Source: Thermus brockianus
GTDB lineage: Bacteria; Deinococcota; Deinococci; Deinococcales; Thermaceae
Assembly: GCF_021462505.1 (NCBI RefSeq)
Contig: NZ_JAKEDV010000003.1
Location: 258,088-322,087, forward strand
DNA length: 64,000 nt
Reading direction: 5' to 3'
A program made the translations under genes and the position numbers. How positions within the stretch are numbered: the first letter of the stretch is position 1; each line of letters opens with the position of its first letter. Below are positions 17,648-28,655 of the stretch, in pieces. The notes beneath the pieces are model-generated. The model was not told the DNA's origin. It saw only the letters and a list, made by a program, of their open reading frames with translations, and did not search any database.

Positions 17648-18843
17648 GGGCCGCGAACCCTAGGGCCCTGGCCCTCGCCCTTCTCCTCGAGGTGGAGCGG
17701 GGGGGAGGGGCCCAGCAACTTCTGGACCGGGCCCTGGACCGGGTGGCCTGGCCGGAAAGGGACAAGGCCTACGTTACCCACCTGGTCTACGGGGCCCTTA
17801 GGCGCCTTCGGCTTTTGGACCACCTCCTCGCCCCCCACCTGCCGCATCCGGAGAAGCTCCCTCCCTTGGTGCGCTGGGCCTTGCGCCTTGGGGCGTTGGA
17901 GTGGCTCTTGGGCAAGCCCGACCACGCCCGGGTGAGCCCCTGGGTGGAGGCGGTGAAGGGGCGCTACCCCCGGCTCGCCGGGCTCGTGAACGCCGTCTTG
18001 CGCCGCTTGGCGCCCAGGGAGGCCCCGGAGTGCGTGCGCCTTTCCCTTCCCGACTGGCTTTGCGAGAGGTGGCGGGGCTTTTTCGGGAGCCTGGACTTCG
18101 CCCAAGGCTTCAACGAGCCCGCTCCCCTTTTCGTCACCGCCTTGCGCCAGGTGGAGGGGCTAAGGCCCGGGCCTATCCCCGATAGCTACGTCTGGGAGGG
18201 CACGAAGACCGATTTCTCCGCCCTTGGCCTCCAGCCGCAAAACCCCGCCTCGCTCTTCGCCGCCCAGCTCCTAGAGGCGCAAAGGGGGGAGAAGGTCTTG
18301 GACCTTTGCGGCGGGGCGGGGCTAAAGGCGTTTTATTGGGCAAGCCGCGGGGCGGAGGTGGTTTCCTACGACCTCAACCCCAAGCGGCAGGAGGCGGGCA
18401 AGCGCACGGCGGAGAAGCTCGGCCTAAAGGTGGCCTACCGCACCCAGGACCTCACCCTCCCTATCCCCGAGCGGGCGAAGAAGGTGCTTCTGGATGCCCC
18501 CTGCACCGGCACGGGCACCTTCCGCAGCCACCCCGAGCGCCGCTACCGCCTCGCCCCGGAGGACCCAGGCCGCATGGCCGAGCTTCAGCTAAAGCTTTTG
18601 GAAACTGCCGCCTCGGCCACGGAGGCGGGAGGGGTGCTGGTCTACGCCGTCTGCTCCTTGACGGAGGAGGAGGGGGAAGGGGTGGCGCGGGCGTTTCTGG
18701 CCAGGCACCCCGAGTTCCGCCTCGAGCCCTTTTCCTGCCCCTTGCCGGTGCTTCGGGAGGGCCTTGGGGTACACGTGGCCCCGGAGGGGGGCTTGGACGG
18801 GTTTTATTACCTGCGCCTGCGGAAGGTAGACTCTAGGGCATGA
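17644..18843 (+). CDS. RsmB-like 16S rRNA (cytosine-C5) methyltransferase
   Basis: 399 residues. The N-terminal part (about 1-130) is a NusB-like helical domain ([37 protein letters not shown]). The C-terminal Rossmann methyltransferase has SAM motif [13 protein letters not shown], motif [17 protein letters not shown] with the release Cys, and motif [16 protein letters not shown] with the catalytic Cys. It methylates a cytosine of rRNA, most likely C967 by analogy to RsmB. The start codon is TTG overlapping the spoVS stop; the alternative would be a much shorter protein without the NusB domain. The stop overlaps proC. Confidence 0.9.
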   Translation: MRAANPRALALALLLEVERGGGAQQLLDRALDRVAWPERDKAYVTHLVYGALRRLRLLDHLLAPHLPHPEKLPPLVRWALRLGALEWLLGKPDHARVSPWVEAVKGRYPRLAGLVNAVLRRLAPREAPECVRLSLPDWLCERWRGFFGSLDFAQGFNEPAPLFVTALRQVEGLRPGPIPDSYVWEGTKTDFSALGLQPQNPASLFAAQLLEAQRGEKVLDLCGGAGLKAFYWASRGAEVVSYDLNPKRQEAGKRTAEKLGLKVAYRTQDLTLPIPERAKKVLLDAPCTGTGTFRSHPERRYRLAPEDPGRMAELQLKLLETAASATEAGGVLVYAVCSLTEEEGEGVARAFLARHPEFRLEPFSCPLPVLREGLGVHVAPEGGLDGFYYLRLRKVDSRA

Positions 18844-19625
18844 GGCTTGCCTTCTTGGGCCTGGGGAAGATGGGCCGGAGCATCCTGAAAGGGGCCCTGG
18901 AACGGGGGTTTTTGCGCCCCGAGGAGGTGGGGGTGGTGGGGCGCACCCCGGAGCGCACGGAGGAGTTGGCGCGCGCCTTTGGCATCAAACCCCTGAGCCT
19001 CAAGGACCTGGCGCAGGCGGAGCGGGTCCTCCTGGCGGTGCAGCCCAGGGACTTCCCCCACCTGGCCCCGGAGATCGCCTTCCCCCAGGTGGGGTATATC
19101 TCCATCATGGCGGGGGTGTCCACGGCGGTCCTCGCCCGTAGGCTGGACTCGAGGCGGGTGGTGCGGGCCATGCCCAACCTGGCGGCGGTGATCGGGGAAA
19201 GCTCCACCGCCCTCACGGCGTTGCGCGAGGCCCGGGAGGCGAAGGACCTAGACTTCGCCCGGGCCCTTTTTGCCACCGTGGGGGACGTGTACGAGATCCC
19301 GGAGCACCTCTTTGACCCCTTCACCGCCATGTCCGCTTCCGCCCCCGCCTACCTGGCGGTGGTGGCGGAGGCCTTGGCGGACGCCGGGGTGAAGATGGGG
19401 ATGCCCAGGGCCCTGGCCCTGCGCCTGGCGGCGGAGGCCTTGGCGGCCACGGGGGAGCTCCTCAAGACCCGCCATCCCGCCCAGCTAAAGGACGAGGTGG
19501 CGAGCCCCGGGGGCACCACCATCCACGGCCTGCACGCCCTCGAGGCCCGCGCCCTCCGCGCCGCCTTCTTTGAGGCGGTGGAGGCGGCCACCCGGCGGGG
19601 GCACGAGCTCGGGGAGGCGGAGTAG
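18840..19625 (+). CDS. proC: Pyrroline-5-carboxylate reductase
   Basis: 261 residues. The N-terminal NAD(P)-binding motif is [11 protein letters not shown] (GxGxMG). The C-terminal dimerisation domain has the ProC signature with [20 protein letters not shown], and [20 protein letters not shown], which is the active-site signature. Reduces pyrroline-5-carboxylate to proline. The ATG overlaps the methyltransferase stop (ATGA). The next gene starts directly after the stop. Confidence 0.95.
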   Translation: MRLAFLGLGKMGRSILKGALERGFLRPEEVGVVGRTPERTEELARAFGIKPLSLKDLAQAERVLLAVQPRDFPHLAPEIAFPQVGYISIMAGVSTAVLARRLDSRRVVRAMPNLAAVIGESSTALTALREAREAKDLDFARALFATVGDVYEIPEHLFDPFTAMSASAPAYLAVVAEALADAGVKMGMPRALALRLAAEALAATGELLKTRHPAQLKDEVASPGGTTIHGLHALEARALRAAFFEAVEAATRRGHELGEAE

Positions 19626-20153
19626 GTGCGCCTCTTGGCCCTTCTCCCCCTTTTCCTCCTGGCCTTGGCCCAAGCCTTCCCCCCGGGGGGAGGCCGCTAC
19701 GCCTACTCCGACGGCACGCTCCAAGAACTCCTCCCATACCCGGAGGGCTTCCGCCTGCGCTACCTGAGGGAGGGGCGGGTCTTCCGGGAAGACCGGCTCC
19801 GCCTTGCCCCCGAAGGGGTTTACCTCCTGGGGGTGGGCTTCCCCGAGGGGTACTTCCCCTTTGACCCCCCCCTCCTGCTCTACCCGGCCCGGCTTTCCCC
19901 CGGGGTGGCCTGGGGGGGAAACGCCCGCTTCCGGGGGCAGCGGGTGGCCCTTTCCGCCCGGGTGGAGGGCGTGGAGGGGGTGAAGGTCCAAGGGGGTGCC
20001 TTCAACGCCTACCGGGTGCGGGTGGCCTACACCACGGAAAAGGGGGGCACCGACCTCAAGGAGCTTTACCTGGTCCCGGGCCTGGGGGTGGTGGCCTACC
20101 GGGCGGGGGAGGCCTGGGTGGAGCTCCTCCGCTTCACCCCAGGTGCGCCCTGA
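19626..20153 (+). CDS. Exported protein of unknown function
   Basis: 175 residues with a clear signal peptide (MRLLALLPLFLLALAQAFPP, GTG start), then a mostly beta-strand protein with repeated PEGF/PEGV/PEGY turns and no Cys. I do not recognise a family; the all-beta pattern resembles periplasmic beta-sandwich proteins described only as DUFs. It starts without a gap after proC and its 3' end overlaps the convergent glycosyltransferase gene by 20 bp. Confidence 0.72.
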   Translation: MRLLALLPLFLLALAQAFPPGGGRYAYSDGTLQELLPYPEGFRLRYLREGRVFREDRLRLAPEGVYLLGVGFPEGYFPFDPPLLLYPARLSPGVAWGGNARFRGQRVALSARVEGVEGVKVQGGAFNAYRVRVAYTTEKGGTDLKELYLVPGLGVVAYRAGEAWVELLRFTPGAP

Positions 20154-20766
20154 GGTAGTAGCGGAGGATCTCCCGGTACATGCGCATCCGGTGGAGAAAC
20201 CCCGGGAGAAGGCCCCGCTTCTCCTCCTTCATCACCTGGCTCACCCCCGGCAAGGGCAGGTAGCGCACCCGCCAGCCCCGGGCCTTGGCGTGGCGGGTGA
20301 GGAGGAGTTCTAGGTCGTAGCGGGCCCTTTCCAGGCCCGGCACCTCCCGGAGGGCTGGGGTGGCCAGGGCCCGCTGCCCCGAGAGGAAGGGGGTGAGGCG
20401 CATGGCCAGGTCCGTGGAAAGCCGCCCCCCCTGGAAGACCCCCACGGCCATCTCCGCCTCTCCCCTGCGCACGGGGTCCAGAAGGGCGTGGAGGTGTTCG
20501 GGCTTGAGCCCGAGGAGGTCGGCGTCCAGGAGGATCACGTGGGGGGTCATTACCCGCTTAAGCCCCTCGGCGATGGCCCCGCCCTTGCCCCGGTTCTCGG
20601 GGAGGCGCACCACCTCCGCCCCCGCCTCCTCGGCCCTTTGGGCCGTGCCGTCCTTAGAGCCATCGTCCGCCACCACCACGGGAAAGCCCGCTTCCTGGGC
20701 CACCCGCACCACCTGGGCGATGGTGGCCTCCTCGTTATAGGCGGGGATGAGGACCGTGGCCGCCAT
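20134..20766 (-). CDS. Family 2 glycosyltransferase
   Basis: 210 residues with the GT-A fold start VLIPAYNEEATIAQVV, VVADDGSKDGTAQRAEE, the nucleotide-sugar region RLPENRGKGGAIAEGL and the DxD-type metal site LLDADLLGL. There is no C-terminal membrane segment, so it is a soluble or peripheral enzyme of dolichol-phosphate-mannose-synthase type. The shorter C-terminus (about 210 residues in total) is typical for the smaller bacterial forms. Donor and acceptor unknown; glycolipid or carotenoid glycosylation are possible in Thermus. It follows rseP directly (TGATG overlap). Confidence 0.85.
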   Translation of the reverse strand: MAATVLIPAYNEEATIAQVVRVAQEAGFPVVVADDGSKDGTAQRAEEAGAEVVRLPENRGKGGAIAEGLKRVMTPHVILLDADLLGLKPEHLHALLDPVRRGEAEMAVGVFQGGRLSTDLAMRLTPFLSGQRALATPALREVPGLERARYDLELLLTRHAKARGWRVRYLPLPGVSQVMKEEKRGLLPGFLHRMRMYREILRYYLRAHLG

Positions 20767-21776
20767 CAGCCCCCCAGAAGCCGCCTCAGGTCCTGGAAGG
20801 TGACCAAGAGAACGAGGAGGATGAGGAAGAGGAAGCCCAGGTAGTGGACCACCGCCTCCTGTTCGGGGCGGATGCGGAAGAGGCGGCCGAGGAAGAGGAG
20901 GAGGATCCGCCCCCCGTCCAGGGCGGGGATGGGGAGGAGGTTGAAGAGGGCCAGGGAGAGGTTGATGGCCGCCATGAGTTCCACCAGGCGGAAAAGCCCC
21001 TCCTGGGCCGCCCGTCCCGTTTCCGCCACGATGCCCACCGGCCCCATGACCCCGCTATTGGGGTTGCCCGAAAGCACCCCGAAAAGCCCCCCCACCAGGG
21101 CCCGCACCATCTCCGGGCCGAAGGCCAGGGTGCGGCTTGCCGCCAGGAGAAGCCCCTCCCCAAAGCCCACCCGGCGGTAGGCCACCTCCGGCTGGTAGAC
21201 GAGCCCAAGCCGCTCCATCCCCGGCTCCCAGGTGAGGGAGAGTTGGACCTCTTCCCCGTGGCGGAGCACGGTGAGGGTGTGGGGGCCTGGCGTCTTAACC
21301 TTCTCAATGTCCTGGGGCTTTTGGAAGGGGATGCCGTCCACGGCGAGGAGGACGTCTTGGGGCTTTAGCCCCGCCCTTTCCGCCAGACTCCCCGGCACCA
21401 CCTCCAGGACCACCGCCCGGCCCGTGGCCTCGGGCACCCCTTGGGCGCTAAAGAGGTAGCCGAGAAGCCCCCAGGCCAAGAGCACGTTCATCGCCACCCC
21501 GGCCACCAGGACGAGGAGTTTCCCGAGGAAGGGGAGGGCGTCGTAGCCTCGGCCTCGCTCCTCGGGGAGGAGGCCTTCAATGTCGGCGTAGCCGCCCAAG
21601 GGGATGGCGGAAAGCCGCCACTCGGTGCCGAAGGCTTGCCGCCTCAGGAGGATGGGCCCGAAGCCCACGCTGAAGGCCTTGACCCGCACCCCCTGGAGCT
21701 TGGCCGCCAGGTAGTGCCCAAGCTCGTGCACGAAGACGCTCACGCCGATGATGAGGAGAAACCAAAGAAGGCTCAT
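20766..21776 (-). CDS. rseP: Site-2 intramembrane zinc protease RseP
   Basis: 336 residues from the ATG at 21776, which overlaps the dxr stop. An upstream extension would run inside dxr and is not used. The first membrane helix holds the zinc site HELGH (His17/His21), a PDZ domain (about 105-185) follows, with [19 protein letters not shown], and the third ligand lies in [14 protein letters not shown]. Membrane helices flank these sites. RseP cleaves membrane-bound anti-sigma factors and remnant signal peptides. Its position beside dxr and cdsA is the conserved bacterial arrangement. Confidence 0.94.
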   Translation of the reverse strand: MSLLWFLLIIGVSVFVHELGHYLAAKLQGVRVKAFSVGFGPILLRRQAFGTEWRLSAIPLGGYADIEGLLPEERGRGYDALPFLGKLLVLVAGVAMNVLLAWGLLGYLFSAQGVPEATGRAVVLEVVPGSLAERAGLKPQDVLLAVDGIPFQKPQDIEKVKTPGPHTLTVLRHGEEVQLSLTWEPGMERLGLVYQPEVAYRRVGFGEGLLLAASRTLAFGPEMVRALVGGLFGVLSGNPNSGVMGPVGIVAETGRAAQEGLFRLVELMAAINLSLALFNLLPIPALDGGRILLLFLGRLFRIRPEQEAVVHYLGFLFLILLVLLVTFQDLRRLLGG

Positions 21777-22876
21777 GCCCACCTCTTGGCCTCTTCCCGG
21801 GCCCAAGCGTCCACGGCGAAGAGGTTCTCCCATGTTAGGGGAAGGGAGGGGGTGGCTTCCAGGACCCGGGCGAGGATCTCCGGGATGCGGGTGAAGGGGA
21901 TGCGGCCCGCCAAGAAGGCCTCCACCGCCACTTCGTCGGCGGCGGAAACCGCCACCTGGGCGACCCCGCCCCGCTTGCCCGCCTCGTAGGCCACCTTCAG
22001 GGCGGGGAAGCGGTTCAGGTCAGGCTCCAAGAACTCCAGGACCCCGGGGAGGGGGAGGTCCTTTAAGGGGGTTTCCGCCCGCTCGGGGTAGGTGAGGGCG
22101 TACTGGATGAAAAGCCGCATGTCCGTGGGGCCCAGGGCCGCTTTGAGGTTCCCGTCCACGAAGCGCACCAAGCCGTGGACGTAGGCCTGGGGGTGGACGA
22201 GGACCTTGATCTTCTCCAGGGGAAAGCGGAAGAGCTCCTTGGCCTCGAGGACCTCGAGGCCCTTGTTAAAGAGGGTGGCGGAGTCCACGGTGACCTTGGG
22301 CCCCATCCGCCAGCGGGGGTGGTTCAGGACCATCTCCGGGGTCACCTGGGAGAGATCCTCGGGGGCCCTTAGGAAAGGCCCCCCGCTTGCGGTGAGGATG
22401 AGTTCGGCCACATCCTCCCGCCTTTCCCCGAGGAGGGCTTGGAAAAGGGCCGAGTGCTCGGAATCCACGGGGAGGATCTCCGCCCGAGCGGCCTCCACCT
22501 CCTGCCAAAGGAGGGGGCCCGCCGCCACCATGGCCTCCTTGTTGGCGAGGGCGATGCGCTTGCCCGTTTGGGCCGCCACCCGGGTGGGGGCAAGACCCGC
22601 CAGGCCCGGGATGGCCGCCACCGCCACCTCCGCCTCCAGGGCGGCCACCTCCTCGGGGGTGGCGAGCTTTAGGCCGGGGAAGTGCGCCCTAAGCTCGGGG
22701 TGGAGGCTTTCGTCCGCCGCCACCAGGAGGGGCTTCCACTCGGCGATCTGTTGGGAGAGCGTTTCCAGGTTTTTCCCGGCGGCGAGGCCCACCACCCTAT
22801 AGCCCCGCCAGCGGCAGACCTCCAGGGCCTGCCGCCCGATGGAGCCCGTGGAACCCAGGATGACTACCCGTTTCAT
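21773..22876 (-). CDS. dxr: 1-deoxy-D-xylulose 5-phosphate reductoisomerase
   Basis: 367 residues. NADPH site [13 protein letters not shown] at the N-terminus, the family motif [12 protein letters not shown], the metal/substrate loop [13 protein letters not shown] and LTASGGPFL. It makes 2-C-methyl-D-erythritol 4-phosphate, the first committed step of the MEP isoprenoid pathway, which in Thermus feeds carotenoids and menaquinone. It overlaps cdsA upstream (ATGA) and rseP downstream. Confidence 0.96.
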   Translation of the reverse strand: MKRVVILGSTGSIGRQALEVCRWRGYRVVGLAAGKNLETLSQQIAEWKPLLVAADESLHPELRAHFPGLKLATPEEVAALEAEVAVAAIPGLAGLAPTRVAAQTGKRIALANKEAMVAAGPLLWQEVEAARAEILPVDSEHSALFQALLGERREDVAELILTASGGPFLRAPEDLSQVTPEMVLNHPRWRMGPKVTVDSATLFNKGLEVLEAKELFRFPLEKIKVLVHPQAYVHGLVRFVDGNLKAALGPTDMRLFIQYALTYPERAETPLKDLPLPGVLEFLEPDLNRFPALKVAYEAGKRGGVAQVAVSAADEVAVEAFLAGRIPFTRIPEILARVLEATPSLPLTWENLFAVDAWAREEAKRWA

Positions 22877-23703
22877 GTGAAGAGCACCACCAGAAAGTAG
22901 GTGAGGGGGAAGGTGAAAAGGAGGCTATCTATGCGGTCCAAAAGCCCCCCGTGCCCCGGCAGGAAGCGCCCGGAGTCCTTCACCCCGGCGAAGCGCTTGA
23001 GCATGGACTCCGCCAGGTCGCCGAGTTGCGCCGCCAGGGAGAGGAGGAGGCTAAAGAGCCAAAGCTCCAAAAGGCCGAAGGGGAAGACCTCCCGCACCCA
23101 TCCGGTGTAGGCCACCAGGGCCAGAAAGCTCACCAATATGCCCCCTAGGGAGCCCTCGAGGGTCTTCCCGGGGCTGATCTCGGGGGCGAGCTTCCGGCGG
23201 CCAAAGGCCCGGCCTGCGAAGTAGGCCCCGATGTCCGTGGCGAAGCTGGCCACGATGGGCAGGCTTAGGGTCCAAAGCCCCAGCGTGCCGTCGGGGGTTT
23301 CCCGCAGGAGGAGGACGTAGCCCAGGCTCCAAGGCAGGTAGAGGAAGGCGAAGAGGGTAAAGGCGAAGCGGGGGATGTCCGCCCCCTTGAGGAGCTCGTA
23401 GCTGAAGCTCGCCATGAGGAAAAGCCCCAGGGCTACCTCCCGCCAGGGCACCTGGGGGAAGTGCCAGTAGAGGGTGGGCAGGGAAAAGAGGTAGACCCCC
23501 ACGCCCCCCACGAGGAGAAGGGGGAGGTTGAGGCGGATGCCCCGCCGGGCCAGCATCTCCTTGAGCTCCAGCGCCCCCAAAAGGAGGACCAGGACCAGGG
23601 TGGGCAGGATCAGGACCACCCCGGCCCAGAGGACGAAAAGGAGGAGCGCCGCCCCCACCAGGGCGGAAACCACCCGGGTGGGAAGGTCCTCCCGTCCCGT
23701 CAT
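22873..23703 (-). CDS. cdsA: Phosphatidate cytidylyltransferase
   Basis: 276 residues with about eight membrane helices. The C-terminal signature [20 protein letters not shown] followed by [10 protein letters not shown] is the CDP-alcohol synthase motif with the two conserved Asp. It forms CDP-diacylglycerol from phosphatidate and CTP. The ATG at 23703 lies 69 bp downstream of frr, a gap with no recognisable feature. Its stop overlaps the dxr start. Confidence 0.94.
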   Translation of the reverse strand: MTGREDLPTRVVSALVGAALLLFVLWAGVVLILPTLVLVLLLGALELKEMLARRGIRLNLPLLLVGGVGVYLFSLPTLYWHFPQVPWREVALGLFLMASFSYELLKGADIPRFAFTLFAFLYLPWSLGYVLLLRETPDGTLGLWTLSLPIVASFATDIGAYFAGRAFGRRKLAPEISPGKTLEGSLGGILVSFLALVAYTGWVREVFPFGLLELWLFSLLLSLAAQLGDLAESMLKRFAGVKDSGRFLPGHGGLLDRIDSLLFTFPLTYFLVVLFT

Positions 23704-23772
23704 CCCCCACCCCCGGCAAGGGAGGGCGGTTCCGCCGCCTTTAGCGCCCGCACGCCGCCCCTTGCCCTGGGC

Positions 23773-24330
23773 CTAGCCCAGGATCTCCTGCTCCTTCTTT
23801 TCCAAAAGCTCGTCCGCCTTGGCGATGAACTCGTCCGTGATCTTCTGGATCTCCGCCTCGGCCCGCTTGGTGTCGTCCTCGGAGAGGTGGAGGTCCTTGG
23901 CCAGCTTCTTGAGCTTCTCCAGGGCCTCCCGGCGGATGTTGCGGATGGCTATCCGGCCCTCCTCGGCGTAGTGGCGGGCCGCCTTGACCAGCTCCTTGCG
24001 CCTTTCCTCCGTGAGGGGAGGGATGTTGATGTAGAGGGCATCCCCCTTGTTGGCGGGGTTCAGGCCCAGGTCGGAGTCGCGGATGGCCTTCTCAATGGCC
24101 TTTAGGGCGTTCTGGTCCCAGGACTGGACCACCAGGGTCCGGGCATCTGGGGCGCTGACGGTGGCGATCTGGTTGAGGGGAACGTGGGTGCCGTAGTACT
24201 CCACCTTGAGGTGGAGGAGCAGGGCGGGGTTGGCCCGCCCCGAGCGCAGGCCCGCCAGGTTGTGCTCCAGGGCCTCGAGGCTCTTTTGCATGTGGCTTCG
24301 GGTTTCTGCGTACAGCTCCTTCAGGGTCAT
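23773..24330 (-). CDS. frr: Ribosome recycling factor
   Basis: 185 residues, standard length. LRSGRANPALL in the N-terminal helix, QSWDQNALKAIEKAIRDSDL, and IPPLTEERRKELVKAARHYA are the RRF signatures. It splits the post-termination complex with EF-G. It follows pyrH by 12 bp, as in most bacteria. Confidence 0.97.
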   Translation of the reverse strand: MTLKELYAETRSHMQKSLEALEHNLAGLRSGRANPALLLHLKVEYYGTHVPLNQIATVSAPDARTLVVQSWDQNALKAIEKAIRDSDLGLNPANKGDALYINIPPLTEERRKELVKAARHYAEEGRIAIRNIRREALEKLKKLAKDLHLSEDDTKRAEAEIQKITDEFIAKADELLEKKEQEILG

Positions 24331-24342
24331 GGCGCCTCCTTT

Positions 24343-26475
<2,133 letters not shown>

Positions 26476-26608
26476 ATTCCTCCCGTTCGGGGAAGGTTGG
26501 GCTTGGCGTTTCCCGTGCGCCGGCCTCGTTCCCGCAGGACCTTCCCCTGCCTGGCGGGCTGGTCCGGCACACCTCTCCGATTATAGGGGGCCTTTCCCCT
26601 TTGCGTAA
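26476..26608 (-). promoter_or_regulatory. rpsB promoter and leader
   Basis: On the minus strand, a perfect -10 TATAAT (26585-26580) with a weak -35 TTACGC (26608-26603), spacer 17 bp. Transcription would give a leader of about 100 nt that is GC-rich and able to fold. rpsB leaders in many bacteria bind S2 for autoregulation; whether this one does is not decidable by eye. RBS GGGAGGA precedes the ATG. Confidence 0.6.
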
Positions 26609-26629
26609 GCCCCCCCTTTGGGCTATACT
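26601..26629 (+). promoter_or_regulatory. tRNA-Ala promoter
   Basis: TTGCGT (26601-26606), 17-bp spacer, TATACT (26624-26629). Transcription would begin a few bases before the tRNA at 26641. It overlaps the -35 region of the divergent rpsB promoter. Confidence 0.75.
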
Positions 26630-26640
26630 CCCTAGGGCGC

Positions 26641-26715
26641 GGGGCGGTAGCTCAGAGGGAGAGCACCCGCCTTGCAAGCGGGAGGTCAGGGGTTCAAATC
26701 CCCTCCGCTCCACCA
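26641..26715 (+). tRNA. tRNA-Ala (anticodon UGC)
   Basis: 75 nt including encoded CCA. The acceptor stem GGGGCGG/CCGCTCC contains the G3:U70 pair that identifies tRNA-Ala. The anticodon stem is CCCGC/GCGGG with loop CTTGCAA, anticodon TGC. T arm AGGGG-TTCAAAT-CCCCT, D arm GCTC-AGAGGGA-GAGC. The integrase gene lies 62 bp downstream and reads towards the tRNA, so its 3' end is the likely integration target. Confidence 0.97.
26688..26715. other. Presumed left attachment site (attL) at tRNA-Ala 3' end
   Basis: Tyrosine integrases of this type commonly target the 3' end of a tRNA gene, and the first gene after the tRNA is such an integrase. The T-arm/acceptor segment is the likely core. No second copy of the tRNA 3' end occurs in the window, so attR and the exact core length cannot be defined. 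Confidence 0.5.
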
Positions 26716-26731
26716 AGTCAGGGACGAGGAA

Positions 26732-26765
26732 ATCCCCCGGGGTCTCCCCCGGGGGTTGGCGTTTT
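26732..26765. terminator. Hairpin terminator after tRNA-Ala
   Basis: CCCCCGG (26734-26740) / CCGGGGG (26749-26755) stem, followed on the plus strand by ttggcgtttt. It would end tRNA-Ala transcription and could also end the convergent integrase transcript (minus-strand tail ATTTCC). Confidence 0.65.
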
Positions 26766-26777
26766 ACTACCCCTTGA

Positions 26778-27923
26778 CTACCCCTTGTCTTTGCCGAGGG
26801 GGTCGAGGTGGCGGAGGGTCTGTTTGAGGTCTTCTTCGGAGACGCGGGTGTAGTGTTGGAGGGCCACGGCGAGGCTTTTGTGGCCTGCGAGGGCGGCGGC
26901 GAGCTTAGGGTTTTTGGTTTCCCGGACGACGCGGGTGATGAAGGTGCCCCGGAGGTCGTGGAGGCGGGCGCGGGGTACTCCGGCTTTTTTGAGGACGCGG
27001 AGCCAGGTGCGCCGGAGGTTGCTGGGGTGGACGGGGTTACCCGTGGTGGAGGGGAAGACGAGGCCCTGTGGTTGGTACAGCTCTTCCAGGACCATGCGTT
27101 CCCTGTGGGCGAGGAGGACTTCTTTGGCCTCTTCGGTGAGGGGGAGGACGCGGTTGGAGCCGGAGGTCTTGGTGGGGCCGAGGATGGGCTGTCCGGTGCG
27201 GGTGTTGACGGTGAGGGCGCGCCGGATGTGGAGGAGGTCTTTTTCGAAGTCGATGTCGGACCAGAGGAGGCCGAGGACTTCTCCCCGGCGGAGGCCGTAG
27301 GCGGCGAGGAGGTAGAAAGCGGGGTAGAGGCGGTGGGTCTTGAGGACCTCGAGGACGCACCGGAGCTCTTCCTCGGAGATCTCGCGGCCCACTTCCCGTT
27401 GGGGGAAGCGGGGGAGGACGGTGCGGTCCACGGGGTTTTCGTGGAGGCGACCGTAGCGCACGGCCCGTTCCAGGGCGGCGTGGAGGAAGTTGCGGACGTG
27501 GGTCACGGTGGAGCGGCTGTACCCCTCCTGGGCGAGGGCGCGGAAGAGGGCTTCCAGGCGCTCTGGGGTGAGGTGGTCCAGACGGGGTGAGCCGAGGCGG
27601 TCCACCACGAGCCGGGTGTAGCGGGCGTATTCGTTGAGGGTGTTCTCCCGCCTCCCCTCCGCCCGGGCGGCCTCCGCGTGGGCTTCCAGCCACTCCAGGA
27701 GTCCGGGGGGTTCCTCGGGGTCAGCCCGGGTGAGGCCGTAGGCCAGGGCGAGCTTGCGGCGCAAAAGCTCCGCCTTCCGCGCGTTTTCCCGGCTCCTGGG
27801 ACCCGGGGAGTAGAAGCTCTTCCGCTTCCCCCCCACGGTGAGGCGCACCTCGTAGACCCCCAGGTCCTCCCGGTAGCGCACAGAGCCCTCCCCTTTCCGG
27901 TTCCGCTTCGGCATCAGGGACAT
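26778..27923 (-). CDS. int: Tyrosine recombinase (integrase)
   Basis: 381 residues. The N-terminal AP2-like/arm-binding part carries GEGSVRYREDLGVYEVRLTV, then a SAM-like core-binding domain (about 70-160). The catalytic domain has Arg in AAYGLRRGEVLGLLW (about 210), HDLRGTFITRVV (His/Arg, about 319-322), AGHKSLAVAL (His, about 344) and the nucleophile in HYTRVSEEDL (Tyr, about 357). It should integrate and excise the element at the adjacent tRNA-Ala. It is divergent from the excisionase-like gene; a second ATG lies three codons in. Confidence 0.95.
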   Translation of the reverse strand: MSLMPKRNRKGEGSVRYREDLGVYEVRLTVGGKRKSFYSPGPRSRENARKAELLRRKLALAYGLTRADPEEPPGLLEWLEAHAEAARAEGRRENTLNEYARYTRLVVDRLGSPRLDHLTPERLEALFRALAQEGYSRSTVTHVRNFLHAALERAVRYGRLHENPVDRTVLPRFPQREVGREISEEELRCVLEVLKTHRLYPAFYLLAAYGLRRGEVLGLLWSDIDFEKDLLHIRRALTVNTRTGQPILGPTKTSGSNRVLPLTEEAKEVLLAHRERMVLEELYQPQGLVFPSTTGNPVHPSNLRRTWLRVLKKAGVPRARLHDLRGTFITRVVRETKNPKLAAALAGHKSLAVALQHYTRVSEEDLKQTLRHLDPLGKDKG

Positions 27924-27944
27924 GATACCGACACCCGGAAGGGC

Positions 27945-27973
27945 TTGACGGAAGGCGGGTTTTCTACTATAGT
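27945..27973 (+). promoter_or_regulatory. Promoter of the excisionase-like gene
   Basis: TTGACG (27945-27950), 17-bp spacer, TATAGT (27968-27973). The -10 lies inside the palindrome ACTATAGT, so the same bases could serve a divergent integrase promoter. A GGAGG lies shortly before the ATG. Confidence 0.65.
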
Positions 27974-27994
27974 TGTGGTGAAAGGAGGCAGAGG

Positions 27995-28198
27995 ATGATG
28001 GAGAAACTAGAAGAGGCCAAGTTGGTGTACGGGATGGAGGAGGCGGCGTGGGCGCTTGGGGTGTCGTCCACGCAGGTGCGGAACTGGATCCGCAAGGGGG
28101 CGTTGAAGGCGTTTCGTGTGGGGCGGCGGGTGTTGATCCGGCGGGAGGTCCTGGAGGAGTTCGTGCGGGAGATGGAGGCGGGGAGGGTGACCACCTAG
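27995..28198 (+). CDS. Excisionase-like small HTH protein
   Basis: 67 residues with one MerR/Xis-type winged helix: YGMEEAAWALGVSSTQVRNW followed by IRKGALKAFRVGRRVLIRRE. This is the helix_turn_helix_17 form found in many excisionases (RDFs) and phage DNA-binding proteins. Position next to int, divergent from it, supports a role in directing excision. RBS AAAGGAGG precedes the ATG. A dedicated repressor role is the alternative. Confidence 0.8.
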   Translation: MMEKLEEAKLVYGMEEAAWALGVSSTQVRNWIRKGALKAFRVGRRVLIRREVLEEFVREMEAGRVTT

Positions 28199-28379
28199 CC
28201 TCGCCTTCCCCGCCGCCTCCTACCTTCTCTCATCAGAGCGGGGGTAGGGGGCGGAAGCCCTTTCGCTGACCGGAGACTCCGAGGTTTCCGTGGAGTTTGC
28301 GCGGAATGTGGTGGGGCTTTGGCTACATGGAAGGCTCCGTTTATTCCGTGTCCTTCAAGGGATCGCCGTGGTCCGGTGT

Positions 28380-28450
28380 CTACAGGGTAGGCGTTGACTT
28401 CACGGGGTCTACACGAGGTACAGGGTACGGTGGACCGTTGCTACAGGGTG
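28380..28450 (+). repeat. CTACAGGGT direct repeats
   Basis: CTACAGGGTA at 28380-28389, GTACAGGGTA at 28418-28427 and CTACAGGGTG at 28441-28450. A related inverted form, TACCCTTGTAG, lies near 28587. The same orientation of the three copies suggests a protein-binding array. Confidence 0.55.
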
Positions 28451-28505
28451 TTCCGTGACTTTATCGTGAACGTCCTGGAAGAAAGAGGAAGGAGGTCACG
28501 GGGGC

Positions 28506-28534
28506 GACACCGAATCTACGGTAGACATCGTGTC
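28506..28534. repeat. Imperfect dyad in the int-repressor gap
   Basis: GACAC-cgaa-TCTAC-G-GTAGA-catc-GTGTC: two nested inverted repeats around 28520. Possible operator, arm site or part of a transfer origin. Confidence 0.4.
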
Positions 28535-28618
28535 TTCAATAAAACGACCGCGTTTTTGAAAACTGGCGGCATCTTTACAGATTTATACCCTTGTAGTATG
28601 CTGTGATCGGGGAAAAGT

Positions 28619-28641
28619 ACCGCATCCATCGCGGATGCGGT
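28619..28641 (-). terminator. Terminator of the S24 repressor gene
   Basis: ACCGCATCC (28619-28627) / GGATGCGGT (28633-28641), perfect 9-bp stem with a 5-nt loop. On the minus strand it is followed by acttttcc. It lies 15 bp after the repressor stop codon. Confidence 0.65.
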
Positions 28642-28655
28642 GAAAAGCGGGGTGT

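Larger units (their letters stand above)
28199..28655. other. 457-bp non-coding region with repeats
   Basis: No convincing gene on either strand; one 70-codon frame (28394-28606) lacks a ribosome site and has atypical composition. The region holds repeated CTACAGGGT motifs, a dyad centred near 28520 and a terminator for the repressor gene. Less GC-rich than its surroundings towards 28600. It could hold integrase/excisionase arm sites, an origin of transfer or a regulatory region. Confidence 0.5.

Noticed and set aside
21777..21833. Longer start for rseP
   Set aside because: Lies inside dxr and lacks a ribosome site; the ATG at 21776 begins directly at the first membrane helix.
28394..28606. 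70-codon open frame in the int-repressor gap
   Set aside because: No ribosome site, ends in a repeat-bearing region, arginine-rich composition without any family pattern.
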